From: Anthonomus grandis grandis
Taxonomy: Eukaryota; Arthropoda; Insecta; Coleoptera; Curculionidae
Reading direction: 5' to 3'
DNA length: 64,000 nt
Assembly (NCBI RefSeq): GCF_022605725.1
Contig: NC_065555.1
Location: 23,298,774 to 23,362,773, forward strand
The notes under the pieces are model-generated. The model saw only the letters and a list, made by a program, of their open reading frames with translations. It did no database searches and was not told the origin of the DNA. The position numbers were made by a program, and so were the translations under genes. Shown here piece by piece: positions 1 to 10,911 of this stretch; position 1 is the stretch's first letter, and the number at the start of each line of letters is the position of its first letter.

Positions 1-3000
1 TAATGTATAAGAGCCCCAAGAAGACACATTGATATTTGTCTTCCGAAATTTGGAACACCTAATCGAACCAAATAGACATCAAACAGGGGACAGAGGTCCG
101 GCCGCATCAGTATTCAGCCTATTAGTCTGCAAAATTTACTCGCGGGAAAGACATTCGAGCTTTTGTCTATCGAAGTCGACCAGCTATTTTATTATGCTGT
201 TGAGGGTTATTGTTTTTGGACACGCTTGATCTGGTCGGCCGTAATACATGTTCAGTTTTGTTTTGATGAATCTGCATATGGTATTTGGTGCGGGCGTGTG
301 CTATAGTAATTTAATAATTAGTATTTTTATTTTTGGGTGTATAGAAAAGGGTTTTTTAGTGGATATTTTAGTGGTTATTTATCAACGACTGTTCGATATT
401 TCGATGTTGTCTTTAATTAATTTTAAAATAATGGATATTATGGATTTATAAGTTATGGTTATACCTATGTTGTGTTTTTTTGTAAGTTGTTACTTATTTT
501 TATCTATCTATCTTTTTATGCTAGTAGTAATTTTTTTTTTTGTTTTTTATATCACTACCTAATTTTTCTCTTTGAGTTAATATTTCATGCGCCTTCATTC
601 TCTATTTCATTAAATTGAATAATATCGAAAGAACATTTCTTTCTAATTAACGATTTTTATTATTTGTCTACCCGAAAAAAAAGTTCACGCTTCGCCACTG
701 GTGGAGGTTTAATATCCAATAGATCGCTTACCTGTACTCTTTAGGACATTCTGAACAATAGTTCGATTTACTCCTAATAGTTCTAGTACTTAAGTGAGTA
801 TTAAACTCGATGTAAGCTAAAATATTTATTATGTTCTCTTCGGTGCGTCCCTTGCGTTGTCTCCGGTATACGGGAAGCTGAACATTTCCAGTCGTCGAAC
901 ATTTCTCATGCATTCAAAATAAACTTCACACAAATTATTCGTTTGTGTAATAAAGCAATACGAAGAACATGATATAAGAACTTAATAAAAACTGGAACAA
1001 TACGAATAACTGGAACAACACGAAAAAGTTAAAAATAGGGCAAATAACAAGAAAACTATTGGTTATTATAAGCGAGCCTTAAAAATTGCAACTAAGGGAC
1101 GCTAAGATGACATTTAATTAAAATGTTTAGATATTTTGCCATATTGTTTCTATTTTTATATCCATAACCTCCTACTCCATTTTTGTTAATTGATAATTTA
1201 GTATTAGTATATTGTCTGTGTTAGATTTTATGATTTTTTGGTCAGTAGCCTGAAATTTGTTTTGTTAATATTTCAAAGCAAACTCGAAAAGAAGTAGTCG
1301 TGCACACTTTTTGGAAATTAAAAAAAAATTGTCATTTTTTATTTTTGGAAAATCAAAAATTTTCGCAAACTTAAATTTGTTTAGTCCAGTTGATAAAACT
1401 TGTTTGAAATCAGTATCTGTTTAAAGAAAAAAGCTCAATCTAAAAAAAAAAGTTTGCAAGGTGGTGATAATTTACATGTTTTTGATACACGATCTTTCAT
1501 GCAGAAATATATTGATTTATTATGGAAAAACTATATCGGAAGGTTTCACACATCTATAATATTTGAACAGTTGTGACACTTTCGGTTATGCATTAGTCAA
1601 ATAGTGCGAAAGTAAGCCTGCGAAAATATGGCATTCTTTAACTCTTTTTAATTTTGTAATTAAAAAACTATTGGACCAAAATATAACATATGTATGACAC
1701 TTAAATTTGATGAAATTTTATGTAGAATTTAATATATTCGGTGTTATCTTGAAAGTTAGCAAGTTGACATCTACATCCGGTATTACCAAAAGTGTTAAAC
1801 TAGTTAAATTATTTTAGTGTTGTGTCAAAATGCCGTTTTTACCAGCTTCTTTGGCTTGGTTCCCTGCTTTTAATGACGTAAAAAAATACATATAGTTACA
1901 TTTGAGTTTTTTTAAATAATTCCTCAGAAAGGGTAAGTCACAAGTAAACGCTCTATAGCGGATTTTAGAAAAAGTAATTTGACAATTTTTTGGTAGAAAA
2001 AATAAAGCAACAAAGTATTTTTAAACAAAATTTGTTAGAAGAAAATTGGTATAGTCAGTGCCGATTTTATATTAATATATTTCAAAAGATAAAAACCCTC
2101 AGGACAGAAATTTTTGTAAAAAAAAATTGTATGAGGAAGTCCTTCTAGAATATTAATATAATATTTTGAGGTTGTTTGGCAAAATTGCAATTTTAAGGTT
2201 TAAAGAAGCTGTAGCGCCCTCTAGGGCCACTTTTATGATAAATTGTTTTTTCAAGGCGCTACGATTCTTACGGTTTGAGATATCGCCGCCGTCCATTCTT
2301 AGTTGGATACGAGATACATTAACAGCGAATGCCATAGATCCTGATTTATTAAAAGCAAGTCAGTAAGTGTAGTCAAGTAGTGGACAAAAAGTTCAATCTA
2401 TTACCTCGCTACTTGCTATAAGATTATTATCAGAATTTTTTATTATAGAACTTTAGATTCTCTTTTTTGTCATACAGTGAGAAGAGCTGTCAGTAGCTAC
2501 GGCAATTTTAACTACCAGATAAAATACCCAGGACGTAATGTACTGTAAACGTAATCTTAAAGTCGTCATGATTGACTAATATTTGTAACACTACTGATTG
2601 TAACATCGTAATTTCAACCATAACATCATAAATTCTCTTAGAAAATAATGTTCAGATGAAAAATTCTATCATGGAGTGTTCAATCGAATAAGCTAATGTT
2701 TGGCTTTTGGAGACATGCACATTTTACATTTAACCATACTCATCTTTTGCTTACAGCACAAATATATGACAGTAATTTTCTAGTATCCCAATACTGATGC
2801 CGAGCTTATTACAGCATAAACTAATACTGCATCTGCTATCATTAAGTACTTCCTCTGATACAACGATGGTCTTTAGGTACTTTACTATCTCCTTAAAAAT
2901 GCACTAAAATGTTTTAACTTATTTTTGAAATACTGCTGATTTAAACAATCAGCTAAAAGTCATTTTAATAAATACAATTCCAAATAAACTTAAAGAAAGA

Positions 3001-4378
3001 GATCCAGAATTAATAGGCTCTGGCTCGGAACTTAACACTTGGAATCTCATTAGCGAAATACTTAAAATAAGTACTTTTGCAGATAACATAAAGTAATTAC
3101 CCAAATTTGAGATTTAATTTCCATTAAATATTTTAGAATTTAGTATAATGTAAATATAGCCAAAACTAGGATTAATCCTGATATAAATGTGATAGAATCA
3201 TTAAAATTAATCCTAGATCGAGTTCCACTGATATCAGGTTATACCCTTCATAGGTGTTTCTAAAATCAATTCTAATTTCTTTAAAATTAGATAAGGAATA
3301 TTACATAAGCCAAATTTTTAGAAACTATACTTTTTAATATTTACATAGCACATATTAAGTGCAAGTCCATATTGCTATAGTTATTATTAAGTGATCATAA
3401 ATTTTTGACAAAACAATTTACAAACTTGAAATAGCCAATATTAGGTATGAAAAACTAAATAAGAAATGCTAAAAACAGTGTCTGTAAAACAAAGGGAGAA
3501 CAAAAACAAGCATATCATTTGACCGTTATCTACCCCTTGGACAAGGTGAGATATATTCCTAAAATTTTAAATAGAAAAGGGGTGGACTGATACATCATCT
3601 TCAAGCTCTTAAAAAATGCTTTCCAATAATACCATAGAAAGGCACATTTCAGAAGATTCTTTTCTGATTATAAAGGAAAACAATGAATAAAAACACTATT
3701 TTGAATTGTTTAAAAAATATAAATGTCTAGAATGTCTCAATAAATCTACACTGATCCTCTTACTTTCTCTTAATATAGATTAATTAATTTTACAAATCTC
3801 TCTTTAAAATAACTTCCTGAAATTTTTCTGCATTTAAAAATGAACTCTGTATAAAAATGGCCACGTGCCTTAAAGTTTTATTGCTATCTACGTATTTTTT
3901 TTGGAAATTATATCTTATCTAGCTAGCTTTCATGTAATAAAACATTTATGATTTTTCCTCTTTAAAAAGTCAATTCAATTTTCTGTCGAGTTTTTCCAAA
4001 TTTTTGTTATGCCACATAGCAGGTGATCGACCTTAGAGAGTTTGCTGCATGTGGAATTAAAATCCTCCCTCGGAAACCTGGAAGTTGTCGACCTGATAGA
4101 GTTTGTTCTGATTTATCTTTTCTTTAACTTACCTATGTGATCAGTTTATCTATACATTGATATCTTTCTTTAACCCAAGGGGTAATTTATATAAAGGTTT
4201 CATAAATTTCGAAAGCGATATTTTCCTTTTTTTCTTTCCTCCTTTAAATCTTTTTACCTTGTCTAGATAACTTTTTTCCGAAAATTGATTTGGTCAAATG
4301 AAGTATATTTTTTCATGGAATAGACCTAGAGAGTTGAATCAGTCAGGAAGAGGATTGCTTATGCTAGAATCGATACTG
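1..4378. other. Gene-free AT-rich DNA, no recognised feature
   Basis: I see no open frame with recognisable protein similarity and no clear terminal repeats here. Short open frames are composition noise. The only structure noted is a small hairpin with 11-bp perfect arms CTAGGATTAAT at 3166-3176 and 3206-3216. Around 2100-2370 the base composition and short phrases resemble non-coding arms of insect TEs, but I could not delimit an element. Confidence 0.5.
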
Positions 4379-4380
4379 TA

Positions 4381-4633
4381 TACAGGACGTCCCAGAAAAT
4401 GTGGAAAATTATAATAGACAACTTAATCCGCCCTTGGTAAAATAAACAAGGTAAATGTGTTTTAAGGACTCCGTTTTAGATGCCTTTAGTAGTGTTCATC
4501 ACGTAAAATTTTTATTAAATTATACCAAGTACTTCAAAAGTTAAATTAAGCGCCCGTTTCTTCGCAGGGAGGGTTTATAGAAAAATGTCTCATTAAAAAG
4601 TTCCCACATTTTCTCACCCTGGGACACTCTGTA
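4381..4633. mobile_element. Mariner-type MITE, TA flanked
   Basis: A 253-bp non-coding segment has imperfect inverted termini. The left end reads TACAGGACGTCCCAGAAAAT. The reverse complement of the right end reads TACAGAGTGTCCCAGGGTG and then returns to GAAAATGTGG. TA dinucleotides flank both sides (4379-4380 and 4634-4635). The TACAGGGTGTCCC-type end with TA duplication is typical of non-autonomous Tc1/mariner elements of insects. No coding capacity is seen. Confidence 0.75.
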
Positions 4634-5203
4634 TAATGTTGCTGCCTAGAATATTTTAATCGATTCTAATCCATTAAATTTTATTTTTATTGTTTGTTAA
4701 GAAGGATATTTTTTTATTTTGGAAAAATAAAATTTACCTGTTTATCTGTCTATTTGGATTAGTTCATCAATTACCTGATTATGTCAATTTTAATTATATC
4801 CACTAGGTTGATTTTATTGTGTGAAGAACGCTACATCCATAGCTGGAAAATAGTTACTGAATATTCTTGTAATCTATAATATCTACAAATTTTTCTGATT
4901 TGAATAATTATAAATTTTGGCTTTAGTATTTTAATTTATGGAAACAAATTTCCAATATTATTTCTAATCTTCATGTTCTATTTTTAAGGCGGATACAGAA
5001 TAACTTCGTTTTTATAAGACAATTTTGACAGGATTTTCCAATTAAAACACATATAAACTACTCCACAGGAGTTGAGCATATAGGTGTTTCTCTTAAGAAA
5101 AAATATATAAGCATTCTAAATATATTTTTTCCATGGCTAAAAAAGAAAATAACAAAAAATTTTTAACAAATATTATATATTTTTTTATATTTTAAATATA
5201 GCT

Positions 5204-5961
5204 TTAATATGTAGTATAGCCTCCATGTGCATCAATACCAGCTTGGCAACGTCTCTGCATGCTGTCAATCTGGTTGCTAAGCATTTCTGAAAAAATTTCA
5301 TCGTGTTCATCGTGTGTGATGCAATTAAGGTCTGGAGATAATGTAGGAAGTGAAAGATGCGGAATTCCATTCGTTTCTATCGCATCGATAACAGCTCTAG
5401 CCCTATGAGGTCTGGCATTAACCTCTAAAAATGAAAGTCTGGACCGATAGCAGCATTGTATAATGTTATTAATGATATACCGCTTGTATTGTTTTGCGTT
5501 CATGTTTCCTTCGCAAATGTAAAGGTCTGTACGATCGTTAAAACATAAGCCACCCCACACCATTATTGAACCTCCTCGGAAAGGGTATACACGTTGAACA
5601 GGTCGCCGATTTCTAGGTGTTCTAGGTAGGACCCATACTCTAACTCTTATCCACTATCCGAAAATTTGACCCAATTGACGTGATCTCTTGCCCACTATAC
5701 CCTTTGAGGCATGAGGTCTTGGGTTTATCGAACCCGCCTTAATAGAAGTCGGGACCTTAAATTTACATCATTTAACCGCCGCCTTATTGTTGCAATTTAG
5801 GCACTTGTTCCTGTAGCATTAAAAAGGTACTCACACTTATTGAACACGACTACTTTGGAGCATGCCAATAGCTCGACTTGCTTCTTTCATTGTTGCACGT
5901 TTCTTTTGTCGTTTCTTACGTTGTTGTTTTTTCTTACGTCGCACCATTATATTGAAGAAAT
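5204..5961 (-). pseudogene. Tc1-like transposase, degenerate
   Basis: Read on the minus strand, this is a broken Tc1-family DDE transposase. Near 5950-5860 lies a basic start (MVRRKKKQQRKKR) followed by a helix-turn-helix-like stretch ending in a stop. The middle (about 5790-5660) carries the first catalytic box as KFSD with surrounding WARDHVNWV, interrupted by stops. The 3' part is open from about 5650 to 5204. It shows GGSIMVWGG, the second box altered from the usual DNARPH to VNARPH, and SPDLN followed by a damaged third box (CITHDEHDE where NPIEHVWDE is usual). The loss of the second Asp and the third-box changes indicate an inactive copy. I could not place its terminal repeats. Confidence 0.8.
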
Positions 5962-7222
5962 GTGGTGAAAATTATATGCACACTACAATATTACCAAACG
6001 TAATAAACGACATAATAAAAAATAAATTCTTCAACTTATTTAATTTTATTAAAATAGCAAAGCTATTGTAAATAAACAAAAAGTTTACTTTACTTCAAAT
6101 AAATAGCTTAAAAAGGATACTATCGTAAAAACTAATTTTTACACTCTGACTGCATCGATCTGTAAACCGATTCGCATAACTTAAACCTACACCATGCATC
6201 CTCATCTTCACCTAAGGTGACGTCACTGAAGGCTAACAGACAGGATAAACAGCAATATTTAACTGGTGAGCAGCATTTTGTGTAAGAGATGTCGACAGTC
6301 AGGGCTTCATTAATCACTATCAGTTAATTGTAAACATTTTATTTAAGAGCATTTGAGTATAAAAATTGGAAAAAAACGTTTTCTCATTATGTTGCTTATT
6401 GAAAAAGCAAAGTCTTTTATTTTGCTACTCGATCCCCACTGTTAAAGGTAAAAATTCCAGCCTATACTCTTCACGCCCTGAGTAACTTTTAAAATAAAAA
6501 TAGGCAATTTTAAAAACAATATTTTTAAAACAAAAACAAGCTTTACTTTGTTTTATTATCCGAATAAAGTAATTTTACTATTAAGGAAATATTCGATTCG
6601 TTTTATGTTAAACGTGTCATAGGGTGTATATTAGAAGTGATAGAATACCAAAAAATAGTCATGTTTATTTATTAGTATTTAAAAATATGTATGAAATAAA
6701 TTTATGAGGAGTTAGTCAGCTTCTCTGACGAGCCGCCACTAATACGAGTACTCAGTATAAATATAGCGTAGCGAGATATGGTGCATTATATATTAGCGAC
6801 TAAAAACTTTCTTTCCTTTGCATGACGTCTAAAAACAGTTTCTGTATTTCCATTTGGAAATCGATTATATCAATAAAAAGTTTTGCTCTTTCCAGGCAAT
6901 TACGTTTAAAAGGTAATTGTACGTACTGCAAAAGCGATCATGTACGTAATAAAAATTTATTTCAAACCTTTAATTTTTAAAACTGCTTCAGTAAAAAAAA
7001 ATCATGAAGTTTAATACTTTAACTGACTAAAGGCTTTGAAATATTTTTAAAAGTCAAATATATTTTTAATTTGTTGTTTTAAAAAATATATTTCAATAAA
7101 ATACACCAAAACATTAAAGGTGAGTCTCCAGTAACCGCATCGATCGTCTGTGAGAAATCTATAATTAGGAAAACAATAAGAAATTTGATAGTATACTAAA
7201 GTTGATCTGGACAACGCAACTT
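5962..7222. other. Non-coding stretch, nothing recognised
   Basis: The DNA is AT-rich with no protein-like frame of recognisable family. It separates the Tc1 remnant from the next transposon. Confidence 0.5.
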
Positions 7223-7568
7223 AAATGAATGAAAGATTGGAAAAAGGATAACATTCCTGTGAACCTTAATTTTGGAAAATCAAAAAAAAACTGTTTTGCG
7301 GCGAAGCCGCTAGTTTTACTAAAAATATATCTATTGGACAATTGTGTACTTTGACAAGGTACATTTAATGCCAAAGTACTAACGGTCCATGCCTATTAGG
7401 TAAGTCGTTATTGATATTTGAAAGTTCAAAAATCTTATCCTTTTTCCACTCAAAATTAAAAACGCGAGTAAAAGAAAATAAAAAAAGGGCATTTATGAAA
7501 AACTAATTTTTATTTAAGAAACAAACATGACACAAATTTGAAACAAGTGACATTCATAATTATCCCTT

Positions 7569-8876
7569 TCAGTCTTCTGTGTCACTGTGGTCTCTATTTG
7601 TTGTGGGATTTGTGAGTATATCATCGTAGAAAGCCCTGTATTCATCTGGTATATAATGTATTATTTTAGAAACATCTTCTAGCTTCTTGGAGTTGATAGG
7701 AATTTTGCCATTGTATGCTTTCGAATTGGGAAGGTTTATATTGTCTTGTTTTTTCATATTAAAAAGACCATAGGTAAAACCATCAATGAATTCGGAAGCC
7801 TTGATATAGCCTTTCATTGTTTGGGTATATATTAAATGCCTGTATTTACATATGGTAAAGGACTGTTTTTTTTCAACATCTTTGACAGTCTTTTTAAAAT
7901 ATTGCGGACACCAGCCTTTAAAATGCAGTATATCGGCATTTGTTAGCCGTTTTACTTGGAACTTATTATTGTTCTTTTTCTTGGAAGACGTAATGATTTT
8001 GTTGTATTGATCAGGAGAATAAATCCTATCGCATTTTTTTAAAGAGCGTTTAATAACTGAAAAGTTTCTGTCACAATGCAGAAAACTGTGGCCCCGGATT
8101 GGAAAATACTGATGAATTTCTTGAAATCTATTATTCATGGTCAGTGCAGTAAACAACCTAGTTAAAGTATGATTGCGGTTTTGACCTGCACATGCATCAC
8201 TAAAGACATGCAAGATTTTTACTTCTTCAGGAATATGATTGGCAATAAAGTCCAAAACCGACGTACTGACTTCATTGGGGCCTTTCTGAGCATCAGCCTC
8301 TGTATGTGTATAGAACATGGATATATTGTTGCCAAGGCTATGGACATTAAAAACGTAATACCAGAGTTTACGTAAATAAAACATTTCCTGAACTGGCATT
8401 AAAGAAAGGGGAAAGTTTTGCATATAATCAAAGACTATTGCTCCAATGTGACTTCTCTCCTTACAGGTCTCTTTGATTTCTTGGAGTTTCTTATAAAATT
8501 TAGATGCTCGTCTTCTATGAATCATAAGTTCTGCAACTGCGCATCTTTTTGCTGTTTCATTAAGAGCTGTTGACTTTATTTTTACATTCAAATCTTCACA
8601 GGTTGAGCAAACGTCGACCTGGGGTCTACCAAACCGATATCCGTAGTTTTCTCGGAAATGTCGCAGATAATATTCATACTTTAGGATATTTTTTAAATCC
8701 GGATTTTCATTGATGAAGAGCTCATACATCTTAGTTACACTCAAGCTCGCATCTAAGTAGATAGTTAACTTAGAAGAATAATGAGACTTTTTTTTCAGAA
8801 ATGATTTTATGTGATCTTCAATTTTGGCGACAATCGTGAGATCAAGTTTATTTGCACTATTTGCATGTTTTTGCAA
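7569..8876 (-). pseudogene. C-terminal DUF7869-like catalytic part of transposon protein
   Basis: This frame encodes 435 residues, opening from a TTG in the overlap with the upstream frame. Visible motifs are: KIEDHIKSF and KKSHYS near the start; YGYRFGRPQVDVCSTCEDL with a CxxC pair; IVFDYMQNFPL; VFSDACAGQNRN; and RGHSFLHCDRNFSVIK. The Asp residues in FDY, FSDACAGQN and HCDRN are candidates for an RNase H-fold catalytic triad. C-terminal residues are acidic (DHSDTED). Proteins of this type are usually annotated as uncharacterised DUF7869 proteins in insects. Here the gene sits exactly between TIRs with target duplications, which supports a transposase role. With the upstream frame it would give a protein of about 610 residues. 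Confidence 0.75.
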
Positions 8877-9384
8877 TTCCTCTCATATTAACTGGTAAAA
8901 TTTTGGTTTCAACTATTTTAGTTAAACGTTGTACGGCTTTGTTAAAAAGAGCATGTAAACTTATATAAGCATTGCGGCAAATTTCAACTCTGCACGCACC
9001 TTTCATGGCAAAATAATTGAAAGAAGAAGAAAACTGTCTAGCTCCTGCTGACACAGGACGATGTCTAACGACATCATGTCTTTCTATCAATCCGATTAGG
9101 TATGTATCTTTTTCATTTTTTGGTCTTCCACTATAAACGATTTCGATGATTGAACATTTTTCTTCAAATGTAAAATCCGCCATACATTTCTTACGATAGG
9201 TGCAATCTGGCCTGGTTACTTTAGCATTAACTAGTTTACCTTTATGTGTAACAAACTCTGCTCCTTTCTGTCTTGCCAATTTTTCCCTTTCTTTTGTGTG
9301 TATTTTTTTATTAAGGTTTTGCTTCTTTCCCAAGTTTGCGGGTTCTTCCTCCGAATAGTCCGAATCCGACATTTCTATAAACAA
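8857..9384 (-). pseudogene. N-terminal part of the DUF7869-like transposon protein
   Basis: This frame encodes 175 residues. The start is acidic (SDSDYSEEEP) and a Lys/Arg-rich segment follows. Next comes a region with RPDCTYRKKCMADFT and a Cys pattern that looks metal binding, then a hydrophobic part containing CRNAYISLHAL. Family members recalled from insects have the same order in one protein: basic N-terminus, Cys-containing region, then the DUF7869-type domain. The frame closes in a TAG at 8857 just after VNMRG. The following frame starts in a different phase, consistent with a 1-nt insertion near 8876-8880 rather than with two genes. Confidence 0.65.
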
Positions 9385-10307
9385 AGATCAAACTTTAATA
9401 TTTCTATTCAACAATAACTACATACGGACTTACCCACTAAATACCAAACTATTAAATTCTAAATAACTTTAATATTCACGACATGTCAATGTTAAATAAT
9501 ATTCACTTTTTAAACAACTCTTAAAACACTTTTCAACAACATCTAAACAACACTGTTTACTTGATGAAATCGCAAAACAAACTGAAATCCCGCTGTTGCC
9601 GACTCCGAAGGTGGGCGTGGATAAACGATAATATTCCAGTAATATTATCCTTTTTCCGCTCAACGACAATGTTTTTATATGAAGGCGGCCAGCGATCTTA
9701 TCGTTTTTGCGCTCAGCGGATAGAAAATACAAATATTCAAAAAATTGCTATCACACTTCAATTCGCCATATTTTTGGAATGTTATCCTTTTTCCAATCAC
9801 CCATTCAAATATTTTCAAGATGGCGACACTGCACGGATAATGCAGAAGATGACACAGAAGTGGGTGTCAACTTAGTTATTAATAGTATAGTAAATAGAAT
9901 ATTCAATAAATTGTTCATCAGAATTTCAATATTTCTTATGTATAATATCCTATATTTAAGTCTAACCGTTTTCGACATATTTAAGTTTTTATATCAAAAA
10001 TTACGCTGTCAGACCTTATAAAAATTTTCAAATTTTTCCTATAATGAAACCTTTATCATTGTGTTTTGGATGGGTTTTTCCTAGAGGGAAATCAATTTTA
10101 ATAGACTTTATATGAAAGTTCAAAAATTATTAATACAGGGTAGTTAAAAAAGAATATAATTGAAAAAATAAACCGTCTAAAGTGATTTTTTTAAAATGAG
10201 AACCTCTTATTTTTATAATTTAATTCTTTTAAGCATTCAAAATAAGGGTCACTTTGTAAAATCTAAATTTATATGTAAATGCTTTGCATATTTATGATAT
10301 ACTAAGG

Positions 10308-10357
10308 TATATCCATAGAATGTCTATTTTTAAATCTCTGTTTATTCTATGGATATA
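10308..10357. repeat. Perfect 14-bp inverted repeat
   Basis: Arms TATATCCATAGAAT (10308-10321) and its exact reverse complement (10344-10357) are separated by 22 bases. The surrounding 10250-10560 is very AT-rich and contains several related short phrases, so it may be part of a decayed MITE. No coding content is seen between 9811 and 10761. Confidence 0.6.
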
Positions 10358-10761
10358 AAATAAATATAAAATTTGTCACACACTATGTAATAGATGAAAT
10401 CTACCATAAGTATGCAGAGTGTATTTCCTGAATATACTAGATATTTAAAGTATATCCAAAGCTTATATTCTATATAAGCTATGTCTAATAAACATCTATT
10501 ATATTCGATGTATTTATTACTGTGTATGTAATATCTATCTTTATAGAATATACAAATACATTTTTAATATTGAAGAAGTAGTCCATTCTTGCAGTGGAGT
10601 TAATAGGTCAATGGGTATATTCGGACATATAACATGTCTATCATCAGGGATAACAAATTAAGGGGTTTCGTCAATATATCTTACAGATCTAGTGCCTCAG
10701 ACACGGTTAAAAGGTTAAAATGACTAAAAAATTAATAAAAATGGCATATTAAGATACGTGA

Positions 10762-10896
10762 GAATGGGACCAAACATATATTTACAAAACTTTAAAATTA
10801 CATCATTATAATACGATATAGCTTGTTTACAAAACAATTATCGTATTATAATGATGTAATTTTAAAGTTTTTATAAATCCATGTTTGGTCCCATTC
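10762..10896. repeat. 135-bp foldback hairpin
   Basis: The left arm begins GAATGGGACCAAACAT and the right arm ends ATGTTTGGTCCCATTC. The arms of about 57 bases are almost perfectly complementary, with one or two small mismatches or indels, around a loop of about 20 bases. It could be a tiny foldback MITE or, if transcribed, a long hairpin RNA. No target duplication is obvious. Confidence 0.85.
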
Positions 10897-10911
10897 ATAT
10901 ATATACATATA

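Larger units (their letters stand above)
7227..9806 (-). mobile_element. TIR transposon with DUF7869-like protein, 4-bp TSD
   Basis: This is a delimited 2580-bp class II element. Its ends are 31-bp inverted repeats (7227-7257 and 9776-9806). They match except for three positions after the terminal GAATG and share GATTGGAAAAAGG followed by ATAACATTCC. AAAT is duplicated directly outside (7223-7226 and 9807-9810). Further copies of the 13-mer TTATCCTTTTTCC lie inside at 7435-7447 and 9645-9657, so subterminal transposase binding sites are likely. The coding strand is minus and holds two adjoining frames that together make one protein. A 4-bp TSD is known for the Sola superfamily; assignment to Sola is an inference that I could not test. 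Confidence 0.85.

Noticed and set aside
8169..8375. 68-codon plus-strand frame
   Set aside because: It is the antisense of the DUF7869-like catalytic region.
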